A stretch of DNA of 64,000 nucleotides from Centroberyx gerrardi (lineage: Eukaryota > Chordata > Actinopteri > Beryciformes > Berycidae). Below are positions 11,601 through 62,688 of the stretch, one piece after another. The stretch is from positions 20,752,949 to 20,816,948 of the forward strand of contig NC_135999.1 in NCBI RefSeq assembly GCF_048128805.1. The letters are read 5' to 3'. The number at the start of each line of letters is the position of its first letter. Positions within the stretch are counted from its first letter, which is position 1. Both the position numbers and the translations under genes were made by a program. Below the pieces are notes generated by a model, which saw only the letters and a program-made list of their open reading frames with translations, made no database searches and had not been told where the DNA came from.

Positions 11601-13346
11601 TCAAGGCGCTGCAAACCAAACTGCATGACAAAGGTCATTCAGTCACAACCAGTCACGTGACAATGCAAAAAATAACAACAGAACCATTTAGGAAATCACA
11701 CAGTAATAACAGTAACAGCAATACAAAAAGGGGCCCAAGTAAGTCATACATATAGTGTACAAGTCAGTTCACTTTTGATTGTTTTTATGCCAGAAGTGTG
11801 CCTTGGATTCACTTCTTTCTAACAATAATCATTACTCAGATAGGTACGAAATGATCAAGAACAACAGAGATTGCTGATAAAGGGTGACCAACTGAGCGAA
11901 ACAGACGGCAGCATCCGTACCCCTCGTCCGTCTCGTTGATGATGTCACATATCTCCATGTTGAGACCCCAGTCCTCCGCCTGCAGGACGGCGCTGGTGGC
12001 TCGCTCTGTCAGCAGAGAAGCAACAGAACCAAACGAGAAAATGTAGAGAGTAGAATTTGTTTTAGGTGCAAAATCACGCCAAGTCATGCTGGGATACAGT
12101 CATCATTCATAAAATATGAAAAAAATACACCTCATCATCATTATTGAGTCTGCCATCATAAGGCGTGCTATTTGTTTATCTATACGTCTAGATAGGTATG
12201 AGTGTATCCAAGCTGATACCTGAGGCCTAGTTATAGTATAACATTCAAATATGCTGTAAAATAAGGCCACAAATGTGTTTTCCTCCAAACAATTCGGTGA
12301 TCAAAGCCAGCTTTCTCACACTCCATTCTTTACAACCCCTGACTGGGTCCTCATAAGTCTCTAAATCTCCTTCATTCCTTTCCACCACCTCCCCCCTCTT
12401 TTCTCCAAACCCTCACCCCTGCCTTTCCTCAATCCCCTTTGCTCCCTCCCTCCCTCCTTTCATTCTCTCCTTCCCTCCCCTCTCTCCTTCCCCAGCTCCC
12501 TCTATTTCATGTGACTGTCAGCTGCTTCTGTTCTCCTTCGCCCCAGAAGTAGCTGAAGCATTTATGACATTAATGTGTGAGAACGAGAGTGGAGCAGATA
12601 AGGGGAAGGAGGAGGGTTGAAGTGGGAGGATGACATTATCGCATTACTCATCAGTGCATATGAAATAATATGAATAAATGTTTCCAGGCATCACCAGCTC
12701 ATCACACATCTGGTTTTGTTTGTGTATTTTACAGCTTTTCGATGGCCTGGCTGGGAAAATAAAGGCAACTGCTGCCATTAGAAGAAAATTCTGCTGCTTA
12801 AAAAGTTGTGCATAACCTATATGGATAGGCTTGCTGAAAAGAGTCAGAAAAAAATGATGGCATCGCCTATTTTAGGTACCTGTAGCTTACGGTTTGCAGT
12901 CATTGCACAAATCAGATTGAGGAAGTGAGAGGAAACATCAGTGGCTCCGAAAACATCACTGATTCGTCATATGTGTTGTCACTTCACTCTTAGCAACCAA
13001 TGAGATGGAAGATGAGGAGAGTTTAGACCCGCCTCTGCTGTGTCATTGGTCCAAACGCTTCTTTTTTACGAATCTGTCAAATTTGGTGTTTATGTTATCG
13101 CTCGTTTTAGAATAAAGTCGTCAAAAACCCAAAGGACGAGTGTTATTATTCAGTTTCTGTAGCCTAGACAGTGTGAATGTAAGTCCTGGCGTGTCAAAAC
13201 ATTCATGCTATTTAATCTGTGAAGCAGCCTAGTGATGCCAAATTTAAAGTAACGTTAGTGGCGCACAAACTCCTACGCTTTCAAAAGCACTTACCGATTC
13301 TCTGACCGACGGGCGTCGAAAAGGGGTTTCCTATGAAAAACTCCAT
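5645..13346 (-). CDS. tom1: TOM1, VHS-GAT endosomal sorting adaptor, complete
   Basis: Adaptor that binds ubiquitinated cargo, Tollip and clathrin on endosomes. Fifteen coding exons (minus): 13346-13295, 12005-11921, 11291-11213, 10939-10790, 10006-9872, 9690-9532, 8749-8633, 7840-7707, 7556-7514, 7071-6936, 6504-6432, 6325-6256, 6120-6061, 5940-5901, 5790-5645. All phases join and the total is 1,479 bases, 492 aa plus stop, equal to human TOM1. The protein starts [17 protein letters not shown]. The VHS domain (about 20-150) includes [19 protein letters not shown] and [19 protein letters not shown] Pro/Gln-rich linker (168-220) leads to the GAT domain (about 221-305). LIDL near 327-330 is a clathrin-box-like motif, followed by [18 protein letters not shown] and a C terminus ending DQLFSL (DMLFAL in human). 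[19 protein letters not shown] favours TOM1 over TOM1L2. The exon 7 start could be 8746 instead of 8749, removing one residue. Confidence 0.93.
5815..5842 (+). repeat. (TG)n microsatellite
   Basis: A short TG run in the intron just before the last tom1 coding exon. Confidence 0.85.
6605..6645. repeat. Perfect 18-bp palindrome with 5-base loop
   Basis: AAGCTTTTGGCATTTATT at 6,605-6,622 is followed by GTTAA and then its exact reverse complement at 6,628-6,645. It lies in the tom1 intron between exons 6936-7071 and 6432-6504. No flanking duplication marks it as a transposon. Confidence 0.9.
7952..8520. repeat. Unnamed interspersed repeat, copy A
   Basis: This intronic stretch of tom1 is similar over most of its length to 23,320-23,995. 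Shared words include gaacttgttgca, the long word tgtcggtggagaaattggtat, atgatggatttct and tatctgcag, in the same order. No transposase or reverse transcriptase frame and no clear terminal repeat were seen; the element type is unknown. Confidence 0.75.
8572..8623 (+). repeat. (CA)n microsatellite
   Basis: About 26 CA units ending ten bases from a tom1 exon (8633-8749). On the tom1 transcript it is a (UG)n run just downstream of the 5' splice site of that exon. Confidence 0.95.
9042..9252. repeat. Local direct duplication in tom1 intron, copy 1
   Basis: This copy matches 9,303-9,511 in the same orientation. Shared blocks include tgccaagaataaaa, tttaatacttgtac, ggcatgaaaa-like sequence and ggtcaaaccgca, ending in tgaagtccttcaat. 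The copies have diverged by small indels, so the duplication is old. Confidence 0.8.
9303..9511. repeat. Local direct duplication in tom1 intron, copy 2
   Basis: Second copy of the 9,042-9,252 unit, ending about 20 bases from the donor of tom1 exon 9690-9532. Unit length is about 210 bases and the start-to-start offset about 261 bases. Confidence 0.8.
10415..10755. mobile_element. Non-autonomous hAT-like transposon (MITE)
   Basis: The 341-base element starts CAGTGGTTCTCAACGTTTTT and ends with the inverted copy GGTTGAGAACCACTG. It is flanked by 8-base duplications CTCTGAAG (10,407-10,414) and CTCTGAGG (10,756-10,763), which match at 7 of 8 positions. TIR sequence and duplication length are both typical of hAT elements. 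It contains no transposase. Its edge is only about 34 bases from tom1 exon 10939-10790. Confidence 0.88.
12006..13294 (-). other. tom1 intron 1
   Basis: First intron after the 17-residue first coding exon, donor gtaagt. It includes a pyrimidine-rich block (about 12,350-12,500) but no recognised element. First introns near promoters often carry regulatory sequence; nothing specific could be identified here. Confidence 0.7.
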
Positions 13347-16039
13347 CCTTTCCCCGAGTGCAAACATCCTCGAAGATTACAAATACACACTCACTGTTAA
13401 AACTACTTGGCAATATGTGTCCAAACCCCTGATATTTCCTTTTTTTCTTTTCTTTGACTGGCTGCTACCTCCGAGGCGCACTGCCTCTTTCCGCGGTCAC
13501 GTGAAAACAGAGAGCCAGGAAACAGCGTAGACATAAACACCAAGGTGGACCCACACAGCCTGTAAATGTGTTTCATTAAACTTCTCACAATCATGTGAAC
13601 AGATACCAAAATCAGAATGAAGACAAGTTATTTTCAGCGCATTGTCATATTTTTATAACTATTGATAAGTGGCCTATTGCAGTAATTCCAATTCCAAAGA
13701 AGGGACTCAGTCAGAAAAATGACAAATTGTCCTATGATTTCACTCCCTAGAAGTTGCTTGCGAGCAGGTATGACACCCAGTCATCCTCTTTCAATCCTAA
13801 GCACAGTCTTAAACAATGCACTGGTCCAGAACTAATTTAAATAGGACTGACCCGCCTTGTATTAGGTGCTAATTGGACCCAGCTACCCTCTTTCACCTCT
13901 TTTGTTCCTGTCCCAAATTGTCTGAGTTTTGGAGGAACATGTTCATGTTTCTCAGACATTCATGGGTCTGACATATCACTGTCTCATCTTTTTGGGACAC
14001 CGAAGCCTGCCTCACCCTCAATGTGGGTGCAGTCAGGCACAGTAGCACATGCTGCTCTTCTAGCCAGGAGACTAATTTTACAAAATTAGAAATCGGAGCC
14101 TGTGCCTGCTTACACACTCTGGGTCAGAGCTGGGCCGCTCTCTCAGATTTGAAATTAGAGGGAAGCCTCAGTTTAGTAAACTGTGGGGCTTTTACAAACA
14201 TTTCTTAGACCAATATTAAATCTGATATCTTGTCAAATATGATGTGCAGTGATGTACAGTAGGCCTACCTGTCTTTGTCTACATCACGCTACCACTACTT
14301 TGGACTTGAGCATTAATACCAACCTTGCAGATTGAGTAGCAATATTTCAGTCTCAGGCAGCTTCAAACCATGTGTGTAAAGATTTTTCTTTATTATTATC
14401 TCAATTTCCCCTTTTCCATACTTTTTTTGTGGCATGACAGAGGCTGGGCTCAGAGAGAAATGATGGAAAGCCTTTTTTGCACTGCTGTTTGCTTATGGAT
14501 ATAGAGGACTAATGTCTAATGTGTCAATCAGAAAGATTTTACAACAAGAATTTAGCTCGATGAGGGAAGGTTTAAGGAGATTTTCATCCTAGGTTTCATT
14601 GTTTCCAATATTACCTTCCCACCTGCAGTGTATAGACAGTCAGGTAATTCTGTACAGTCATATCTAACAACACAAAAGTCTTCACAAATGGGGTGTTGTG
14701 GTCTCTATTAGGGGATCCTAAGTTGGAATGAAAAAGTTTAGGAAGCCCTTAGTGTTGCTTTCTGGCTTTTGCCAAGCCTAGAAACACTTTTTACAAAGGG
14801 TGTGGTTATTTTCTTTGTTAAATTTGAGACAAGCTGATGATAAATAAACAAAATTAACAGAACATTTCAAATACCATTGTACTGCAAAGGAGATAAATGC
14901 CTACTTCAGGCCTTCTATCCCTATCTTCTATCCCTGGAAAAGCACCCTGGATATTCTCACAATGTCTCCAAATTCAGTCCCCTATTGATCGCTAAAGGAG
15001 AGGAAAAAGATAAAAATACATATATGTATTTTTGGTCACTTGAATCCAGCTTTAGGCGGGGCTTTCTCAGTAAATAAACCTTGACACTCAGCCTAACTGT
15101 CCAAGATCATGCATAGAAAAAATGTGAATTCCCTGTGTATTCTGTTTCAGGGATGATGCTTTTTTTCTTTAAATCCCGATCCAGTGTCATCCACAGATAA
15201 TATTGCCTGCTGAAACTGGGTGAAACAAAGTGAGAGGGGAGACTTTGGTCATTCGCAGGCTTGCTTCCTCTTTTCTTAATTATAAAGTAACATTCACACT
15301 GTAACATCACACTGTAACGTGTGACATGCCGATTTCAATGTCAGATTCATATACACACATACTCTGGGTGACAAAATTCACATTTCCACACCCAGCAACA
15401 TGCCATAGAAAAGACAAGGAACTCAAAAGCATTCAAGAGTCATGAATGTGTTTTCAAATTGCAGCCTGTTTACTGCTTCCAATGCCCAAAGACATAACAA
15501 CAATATGAATAGAACAGTAACATCTATTGCATACTTAGAAGGCTTCATATGAATAATATGCAAATAAGGGGCAACTTGGGGCTAAACATTTTCTTAGTTG
15601 TTAAAAAAAAATCCAGCACCAACATTTAAAACCATAGATAAATGAATTGTAGCTGCTTGTTCTGCTTCCTAAGGCAGTTTGTTTGTCAGCAGCACCACCC
15701 AGTGTGTAAAATATATATTATTACAACAAAGAGGAAAGGATTTTGAGTTATACATATGCTAAACTGTTATGTTAACTTGTATTTTAGTCATTATCATGAA
15801 AAATAGTCTCTTGTTGATAATGATACTCATGTATCTACTTTAAATTAAGTGTTCATTTCCATTGTATTACTCTCTAATTATCTTAGCACTCTCTATTTGT
15901 CTGAATCATGTCTATATCAATATCTCTGCTGCTGTCATGGCACAATGTCTCCATAGGGATCATATACGTTTCATTTAATCAAATTTTTTACAGTACACAT
16001 CAAGAACAAACATTTAACACTGGCATTAGTGCTGCTAAT

Positions 16040-16240
16040 AATCAGAATGAGAATCACTTTATTTCACAAAGTACAGCAGGTGGACAAGGAATCTGACCTG
16101 GTTATTTGGTGAAGACACATTGCAAGACAGTTACATGACACAGGATTGTACAGGACAAAATGTAACAGGACCACACATATAGTGCAGACAAGGTACAGTA
16201 TAACAGTAAATAACAGTAAATATAGCCTACTACAATTCAA
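16040..16240 (-). repeat. Possible LINE 3' tail fragment (antisense)
   Basis: The motif cagaatgagaatcactttat is the reverse complement of a tail common to fish non-LTR retrotransposon 3' ends. Only the tail is recognisable and the family cannot be named. Confidence 0.4.
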
Positions 16241-19200
16241 AGCCTAAGTATTGCACCAGTGTAGCAGCTTTGGCAGGAATATATAACCAAGTATACAAAC
16301 AAAGAGTCAGTGGGTCAGTTGTTGAGCACATTTCAGATAAATTACAAACAAATGCAACATTTTGGCACTAACTAGACCTTTCACATTTGTTCAAAACATA
16401 AATTTGAAGTTACTTCATTCTTTGCTTTGAACGCTTAAACAAAAGCACAACATCAATGCAGTTCATGTGTTTTAAAACTTTGCCATCAGGGGCTCAAACT
16501 CGTGACCCTGTGCCTCAAGCTCTGTGGAGCAGTTATCAGGCTTCAAGACTATTTACATAACTTGTGGGAGAGCATTTCCTCATGCTCAGTTAACCCAAGA
16601 TGACTCTCCAATGGCCCTCAGTTTCTCAGTTTCTCAGTTTATCGGTTTATCTGTTTATCAGTTTATCAGTTTATTTGGATCCACATTACATCGCAGTAGC
16701 AGTGCCATCTCATCACTTTGCCCACCATATCACATAAAGATGTATTATTCCTATTCTTATACTTTCTACTAATAATAAATGTTACTGACATTCATTTCCC
16801 TCATTCTCATGGCCTCATGCTTGAACTATGCCGTTTACAGACTGGCTACACATTCTGCACAACCACAGATATGATAACATCCTTCAGCTCCCATCTTAGA
16901 CTCTCCTAAGCTCTCTCCTCACACAGAACCGCACACAGGATCAAAATGCAAAGACTCTTCCTTTACATCATTACAGAGTAAAAAACATATTTCTTTTCTC
17001 TGACTGAACAAATAATGACATTGCCATATTTGCAATCTTGAAGATACAGTGCAATGACTGTAATTGAGTCAGGGACAGCTTACTTTGTTTTTTTTTCTAA
17101 TGCGAGCATGCAATCATGGATCATGTCTGACTCATGGTGCAGTTGGTGCTAAAGTAAATCAATATTTTAAGGAAAAAAGGGCATTAGTCAAATTTCCTCA
17201 AGACTGACTGATTTTGGGTAACTTTATATTAAGAGGCCCTTTGTTAAGCAATACCAACTGCCTTTTTCCTTAGGTATTTGATGGTACAGTATATTTGAAT
17301 CTGTGTGCTTTTGTCTGAACATTTCCAAAACTACTTCAAAATATAAAACTTGCATATGCAAACAGTTAAAGACGTCTTGTGCAAACATCAAGGCATCCTG
17401 TACTGGATATAAAAAAGTCATATTTGTAGTTCTGTATTATCACCACTAGATGGCAGCATTGAACTCAATAATATGCCATCAAACGCAATCTGTTGTTCTG
17501 AAAAGTGTCTTCCCATAGAGACAAACGATGATCCCATGATGACATAAACAAACAAACAAACAGCATATAGTAACATATAGTAGTATATAAACCGTTGGTC
17601 TTCAGATGGTGAAGGAACTACAGGCAACTGGATAAACAGACCCATCTTTTCTTTGAGCATTCCAGCTGATATGAACCTGACTGTAGATTTATATAGTGAG
17701 GAAAATACCATTATGTTGAAGCTGAATCCACAATTTACTGAGTGTTGAGCCTTTGATGAGGACATTGATGTAAATTGTTACTTCTGGCATTAAACTAGCT
17801 GAATACAATCTGCTTCCAAACCACTGCAGTGTAACAAAAACTGTTGAACTATGTTTCCATCCATCGAACATTAGATGCAGGGCTATTGGTACCTAGCCTA
17901 GTCCTTTCTATTGCTTCACATATTGTTACTTGTTGTTACTGTTTAAATGGAAACAGCCCATTTATGCTTTATATGTTGTTGTTTAATCCATGGATTTCAA
18001 GGTGCCCTTAGACACAGATATTCCAGCTTGCAGCCTTCTCTCAACACCTCTTTTGACTTTGTTGTAGCATTACATAATGCTGCCTCAAGCCCAAATATGT
18101 GATACCACAGCTGCCATAGATACTGTTTACAAACAGGTCAATGGCTCTCGGTTCAATTGCTGACCCAGGATCTGGTCTCCTTGTCCAGTCCATGAATTAA
18201 TCAGTAGTTATGTCAGTGGACTGCCTGGTTGTAGATCAGTGCCTAAAGAGCACCCACATCCTCTAGGCCATAGTGATGGTGATAATGTCTAAAGGGTAGT
18301 GTGAGGACAAGGACTGCCAGTGAAAAATGATTGATTTTATGTCAAGAGAATACACACACACACCTGTTAACAAAAAGGTGATGCAAAAACCTTTTGACAT
18401 TTTAATTTTAGTTTCCTGCTTCCCAGTTAAAGTGCGGGCTTGCCTTAATAAAACAAAGAAACAGTGAGGACACATTTGATTTATTTGGTAAATTAAAAAC
18501 ACATTTAGCGTGAATAAAATCAGTGAGGATGTCAGATAAAGTCAGGGACTTATTTCCACTGAGCTCCTCCAGTCTGCGGCCCGCAGATGCCTCCAGGCCT
18601 CCGGGCTCCGTATGTTCTCAAATGCCTTTGTGACCTTAATAGCAAAATGTAAAGTGAAACCGCTATTCATTTGTCAATGACAGAGTTCATTCTCAATTAC
18701 TTCATTCAAGGTTAGATATGTCAACCTTTTATTTTTCAATTCTCAACAAATTCCACTTCCTGAATTGGTGGAATTTAAGGTGAATTGGCCCCAATCCTGC
18801 TTTGTAGTTTCCCCTGAACTGTTCACGTCTCCCACATCATCGTAAGAGGCAAATAGTAAATCTTCTCTTCTCTTTTTGCAGAGGAACAGCAATACTCAAA
18901 GCAGCATATAGGAACAAGGGTTCGGCAGATCAGAGGTCAGATTAGAAAGCTGTGTCACGGTGGAGAAGATGTGAATGTGTTATCTCTTTTCCCCAGGCTG
19001 TACAACCAGGCATAATGTACCAACTTAGCAAGGAGCGACTCCAAGCCCTCTCACCATTGTCTCACACAATAAGCGGTTTGTAGCAGCCTCTATGGCCAAT
19101 GGTGTTTTATTTTTCCTGACAATAAATTAGCCTACTACCATGCAGCAATTGTATATAAATCAATGAAAGAAAATGTAAGTTATTAGCATAATGATTCATT

Positions 19201-19372
19201 TATAAACAAAATAAAAACTAAGCATTTTGAAGTTGATTCTGAGAGGGAAAGCAGCTCTCTATTCTCAAAGTTTCCAATATGCTCTCATTCATATAATGTG
19301 TGGCTTAATGTTATTCCTAAGACCAGGGAAACTGGTTGGAAACCAACCTAGTCTCTTAATCACACACTTAAT

Positions 19373-19376
<4 letters not shown>

Positions 19377-19438
<62 letters not shown>
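19377..19438 (+). repeat. (CA)n microsatellite upstream of grk4
   Basis: About 30 CA units. Together with the (TG)n run at 19,533-19,581 it forms a potential long inverted pairing about 95 bases apart. Confidence 0.95.
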
Positions 19439-19440
<2 letters not shown>

Positions 19441-19532
19441 TAATCCAAAACTGGCACACAATAAATGGCATAACCATCCATAATTTCATGAGGCTAAGCC
19501 TAGGAAATTGTATGTATGTATGTATGAATGTT

Positions 19533-19547
19533 TGTGTGTGTGTGTGC

Positions 19548-19581
<34 letters not shown>
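19533..19581 (+). repeat. (TG)n microsatellite upstream of grk4
   Basis: TG run interrupted by two CG steps, about 370 bases before the grk4 start codon and complementary to the CA run to its left. Confidence 0.9.
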
Positions 19582-19583
<2 letters not shown>

Positions 19584-19645
19584 TTGCACTGGTTGTAAAT
19601 TGATCCCTCCTACTCTTGCTCGTTCGTTGTGCAGACGAGGGGCGA

Positions 19646-19678
19646 GGAGGAGGAGGAGGAGGAGGAGGAGGAGGAGGG
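19646..19678 (+). repeat. (GGA)n run in the grk4 5' region
   Basis: About eleven GGA/GAG units in a locally GC-richer stretch some 280 bases before the grk4 ATG, probably in the promoter or 5' UTR. Confidence 0.85.
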
Positions 19679-19951
19679 AGCGAGCCGAAGCAGGAAGGAA
19701 GGAAAGCAAAGGAAAGGGAGGCAGGCTGTGAATGCTAACAAGCCCGTCGTAGTCATATAGCTCCATAGGTAGGGTTTAATAAAACATCTAGCAATGGAGA
19801 AGAACGACGACCACTATTAAAACCTACTATGCGCCAGTGCAGTGTTCGCCCAGTGCGCATTGAACATCCTCACCGTCGTCGGCACGTTTGATAAAACCTC
19901 TTTTCCGCTGAGTGAAATGTATCGCGACTGCTCGGGATTCACATTCTGACA

Positions 19952-60009
<40,058 letters not shown>

Positions 60010-60136
60010 ACCACTCCCTCCTCCTGCCTCTTCCCCCCCGCCGCCGACCTTCACCACCAACTCCACCCGAGCGCAAATCTTAGGAACTCAGTGAATGTTG
60101 ACCTGTATTTATGAGCTGTATTAAAAGTGTATTATA

Positions 60137-60142
60137 ATTAAA
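60137..60142 (+). other. Proximal polyadenylation signal of grk4 (ATTAAA)
   Basis: ATTAAA 128 bases after the grk4 stop, in an AT-rich stretch with GT-rich sequence following. Canonical AATAAA sites at 62,818-62,823 and 63,753-63,758 would give 3' UTRs of about 2.8 and 3.7 kb. Confidence 0.5.
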
Positions 60143-62626
60143 GAAAAAAGTATGAGTTTAAAGATTTTGTACATTTGTACTTGAATTTATGTCTAGATGT
60201 ATATTTTCACTAAAGGTTGTATTGTACAAAAAGCCATAAAAGTACCACTTGAATGCATACATAACATTTTTATTTCCTTTTTCTTTTGGAATGAGTATGG
60301 AAAATGTGTATTGAGGAGTTTTTTTAAGAAGCACAGTACCAGTAGTCTTTTTATTTTTCTCAATGTAGCATAAGGCCTTTGTTTTATATGTGCTGTATGT
60401 TTGTTGTTATTGATTTGGCCAATGTGACGTGTTGTTAGCACATCAAGTCCACCCAGTCCCAAACTAACCACCCCAAGGCTCAAGTAGATCTGAATGAAAC
60501 GCATGGATCCAAATTATATGGAGAAAAAAAATAATATCCAATCTAACATTGCTGTGTTGATGCCATGCTGCTTAAACCTATCCATTTGTTTCCCAGATCT
60601 ACACCTGCTGCTTAGATTGAAGGATACAAGTGGTTGGTTAGGAACTCTGCACCATAATAATCCCTGTCGCTCCCTCAGCCCCGTTAGACAGGTTGGATTG
60701 GACTGGTATGTACAGTATGGATGGCTGGTATTGGTGTTGGGCTGCTATGTGTACTGACTGGCATAAGCAAACACCTTCTAGGTGCCTGTATCGACTCGAT
60801 TCTAGCAGAGATGGCATGAACTTATTTCTGACAATCTCTAACATAAGTTAACATGCGCAACATATACAGTAACCTTAAAATAAAAAAGCGGTTAAACGTT
60901 TTGTAAGCCCTTTTCATGATAATTATCATTCCTGGACCCCCCACAAGTCTTTCATACGCTGCAAAAGAATCCATTTTAGATGCCTGACAGTGCATCCTTT
61001 GGGAGCACAGTTGTTAAGTAAATGTCTGTTACAATATTCACTCAGCTGGAACGTTTGTTGTTGATTCATTTTCACTCCCAGTTCCTTTTGGTCAAATTCT
61101 CTTTTGTTGTACTACCTGGCTATGCTTTGTTTTCCCAACTTGTCCAGTTATTGCAAACCTGTTCCATGTGCAGTACAGAAAACCTTTCCCCTGAAATGTC
61201 TAGTAATTTCCGATCCATGTTGTAGATGAGCAGAAAGCTAGGGACTGGTACTGGCTGTGAACATGGGTTAGATGATGAGGAGGAGGAGGAGGATGAGGAT
61301 GACGATGAAGGAACCATATCAGAGATCTGACCTGCAGTTGACACTGGCTTCATCTAGATAACAAATTGCTGTCACATCAAAGTAGCTTCCATTGATTCAA
61401 CTGTCAGCAGCTATTAGCTTTGGCACTGAGACGCAGCCTGATTTGGCTTCTTTATCTTAGTGCTGTTTGCCTGTTGATCATAGATAGCACGATGCCTGTC
61501 GCCCAGATACTCTGCTAGTAGACCCCCAATTATATCCAGTGGCTTTAGCTGTGTTTATACTAGAGAAAAATCAAATCTATTAAAGACAGTAACTCCTGCC
61601 ATTAACTAGTCCATTGAAATCCTGTATGTAGCTCTCTCATAGGAATGACTTGAGACAGTTGCTCGTACATGTGTGGACAGGGAGCGATAGGGGAATAAGG
61701 AATTGACTCCTGCCTATATAATAACTGTCATCTATGTACAGGAAAACTCTACAACTTGCAGAACCACAATTAATTTTTGTGCACTTTTTTTTTTTAACAT
61801 ACAGGGGGAGTTTTATACTTCCAGGTTAGCCAATCAGTTGACTTTCTGTACGTTTCCTAAACATGGATCATGTCAGGATTAATTCTGTTCAGTATATGTG
61901 TTTGTCTTCACTGGCATTTCAGAAGCATTTTAAGTGATTTTTGCTTTTGAATTTTCCTGTCGAGACAGTCATCGTTTACTCCCCACCCCCCCTGTTTTAA
62001 TGCTGTGAATACCCAATCTGGACATGTTGGCTTTGTGTGTGTATATTATACTGTATCCATATACAGCTATCGTTATTATCCATCAGCATATTGAAGTACA
62101 TTTGATGTGCTATCCAAATTAGCCATACCCTTGTGATGTCATCAATTAGAGTTCAGTTGCCTAAAAGGGTTAATAACATTTGATTCGACCGATTTTTCTG
62201 CATCACAGTGAACAAAGAAAACAAGAGATGTATACATTTGACCGTACAATAGTTCAATGTTGTGTAGGCACTTGGATTTCACTTTAAGAAATCAACAGTT
62301 AATGCCCACATTCGTTTGAAATGGTACAGCTATAGAGCCCCAATTTCCCTAATTGATTTCAAGAGTTGGCTTAGCTTTTTCTGAAAACTTTGTCCCCTGC
62401 AGCACATTCCATTTTCAGATCAGGATTATCATACATGCATCTGGCTCCTGTTGCTGGCTTGTTGTCACTTGAGTTTCTGAGTGTCTTGTTATTTTTTTTA
62501 TTTTTTTGTTGTTGCTCTCAGGCACATTTTGAAGCCGATTTCTCTTGCAGATGTAGATTTTAGCCTTTTAGCTCTTAGCCTCAAAAACCTTGTAAATGAT
62601 GTATTTCTAACATGTAACTAAGCTCT

Positions 62627-62640
62627 AACACACACACATG

Positions 62641-62687
<47 letters not shown>
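62627..62687 (+). repeat. (CA)n microsatellite
   Basis: About 28 CA units with TG/CG breaks at the left end, downstream of grk4. Confidence 0.95.

Positions 62688-62688
<1 letters not shown>

Larger units (their letters stand above)
13347..19951. other. Head-to-head intergenic region between tom1 and grk4
   Basis: The 6.6 kb separates the divergently transcribed tom1 and grk4 starts and must hold both promoters. It is AT-rich in the middle. A degraded LINE 3' tail lies near 16,040-16,240, a small run of CAGTTTATC-like units at about 16,618-16,675, and opposed (CA)n/(TG)n runs and a (GAG)n run just before grk4. No coding exon was recognised. Confidence 0.65.

Noticed and set aside
13893..14208. 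Overlapping open frames on both strands near 14 kb
   Set aside because: No recognisable protein content in either frame and no splice signals that would extend them.
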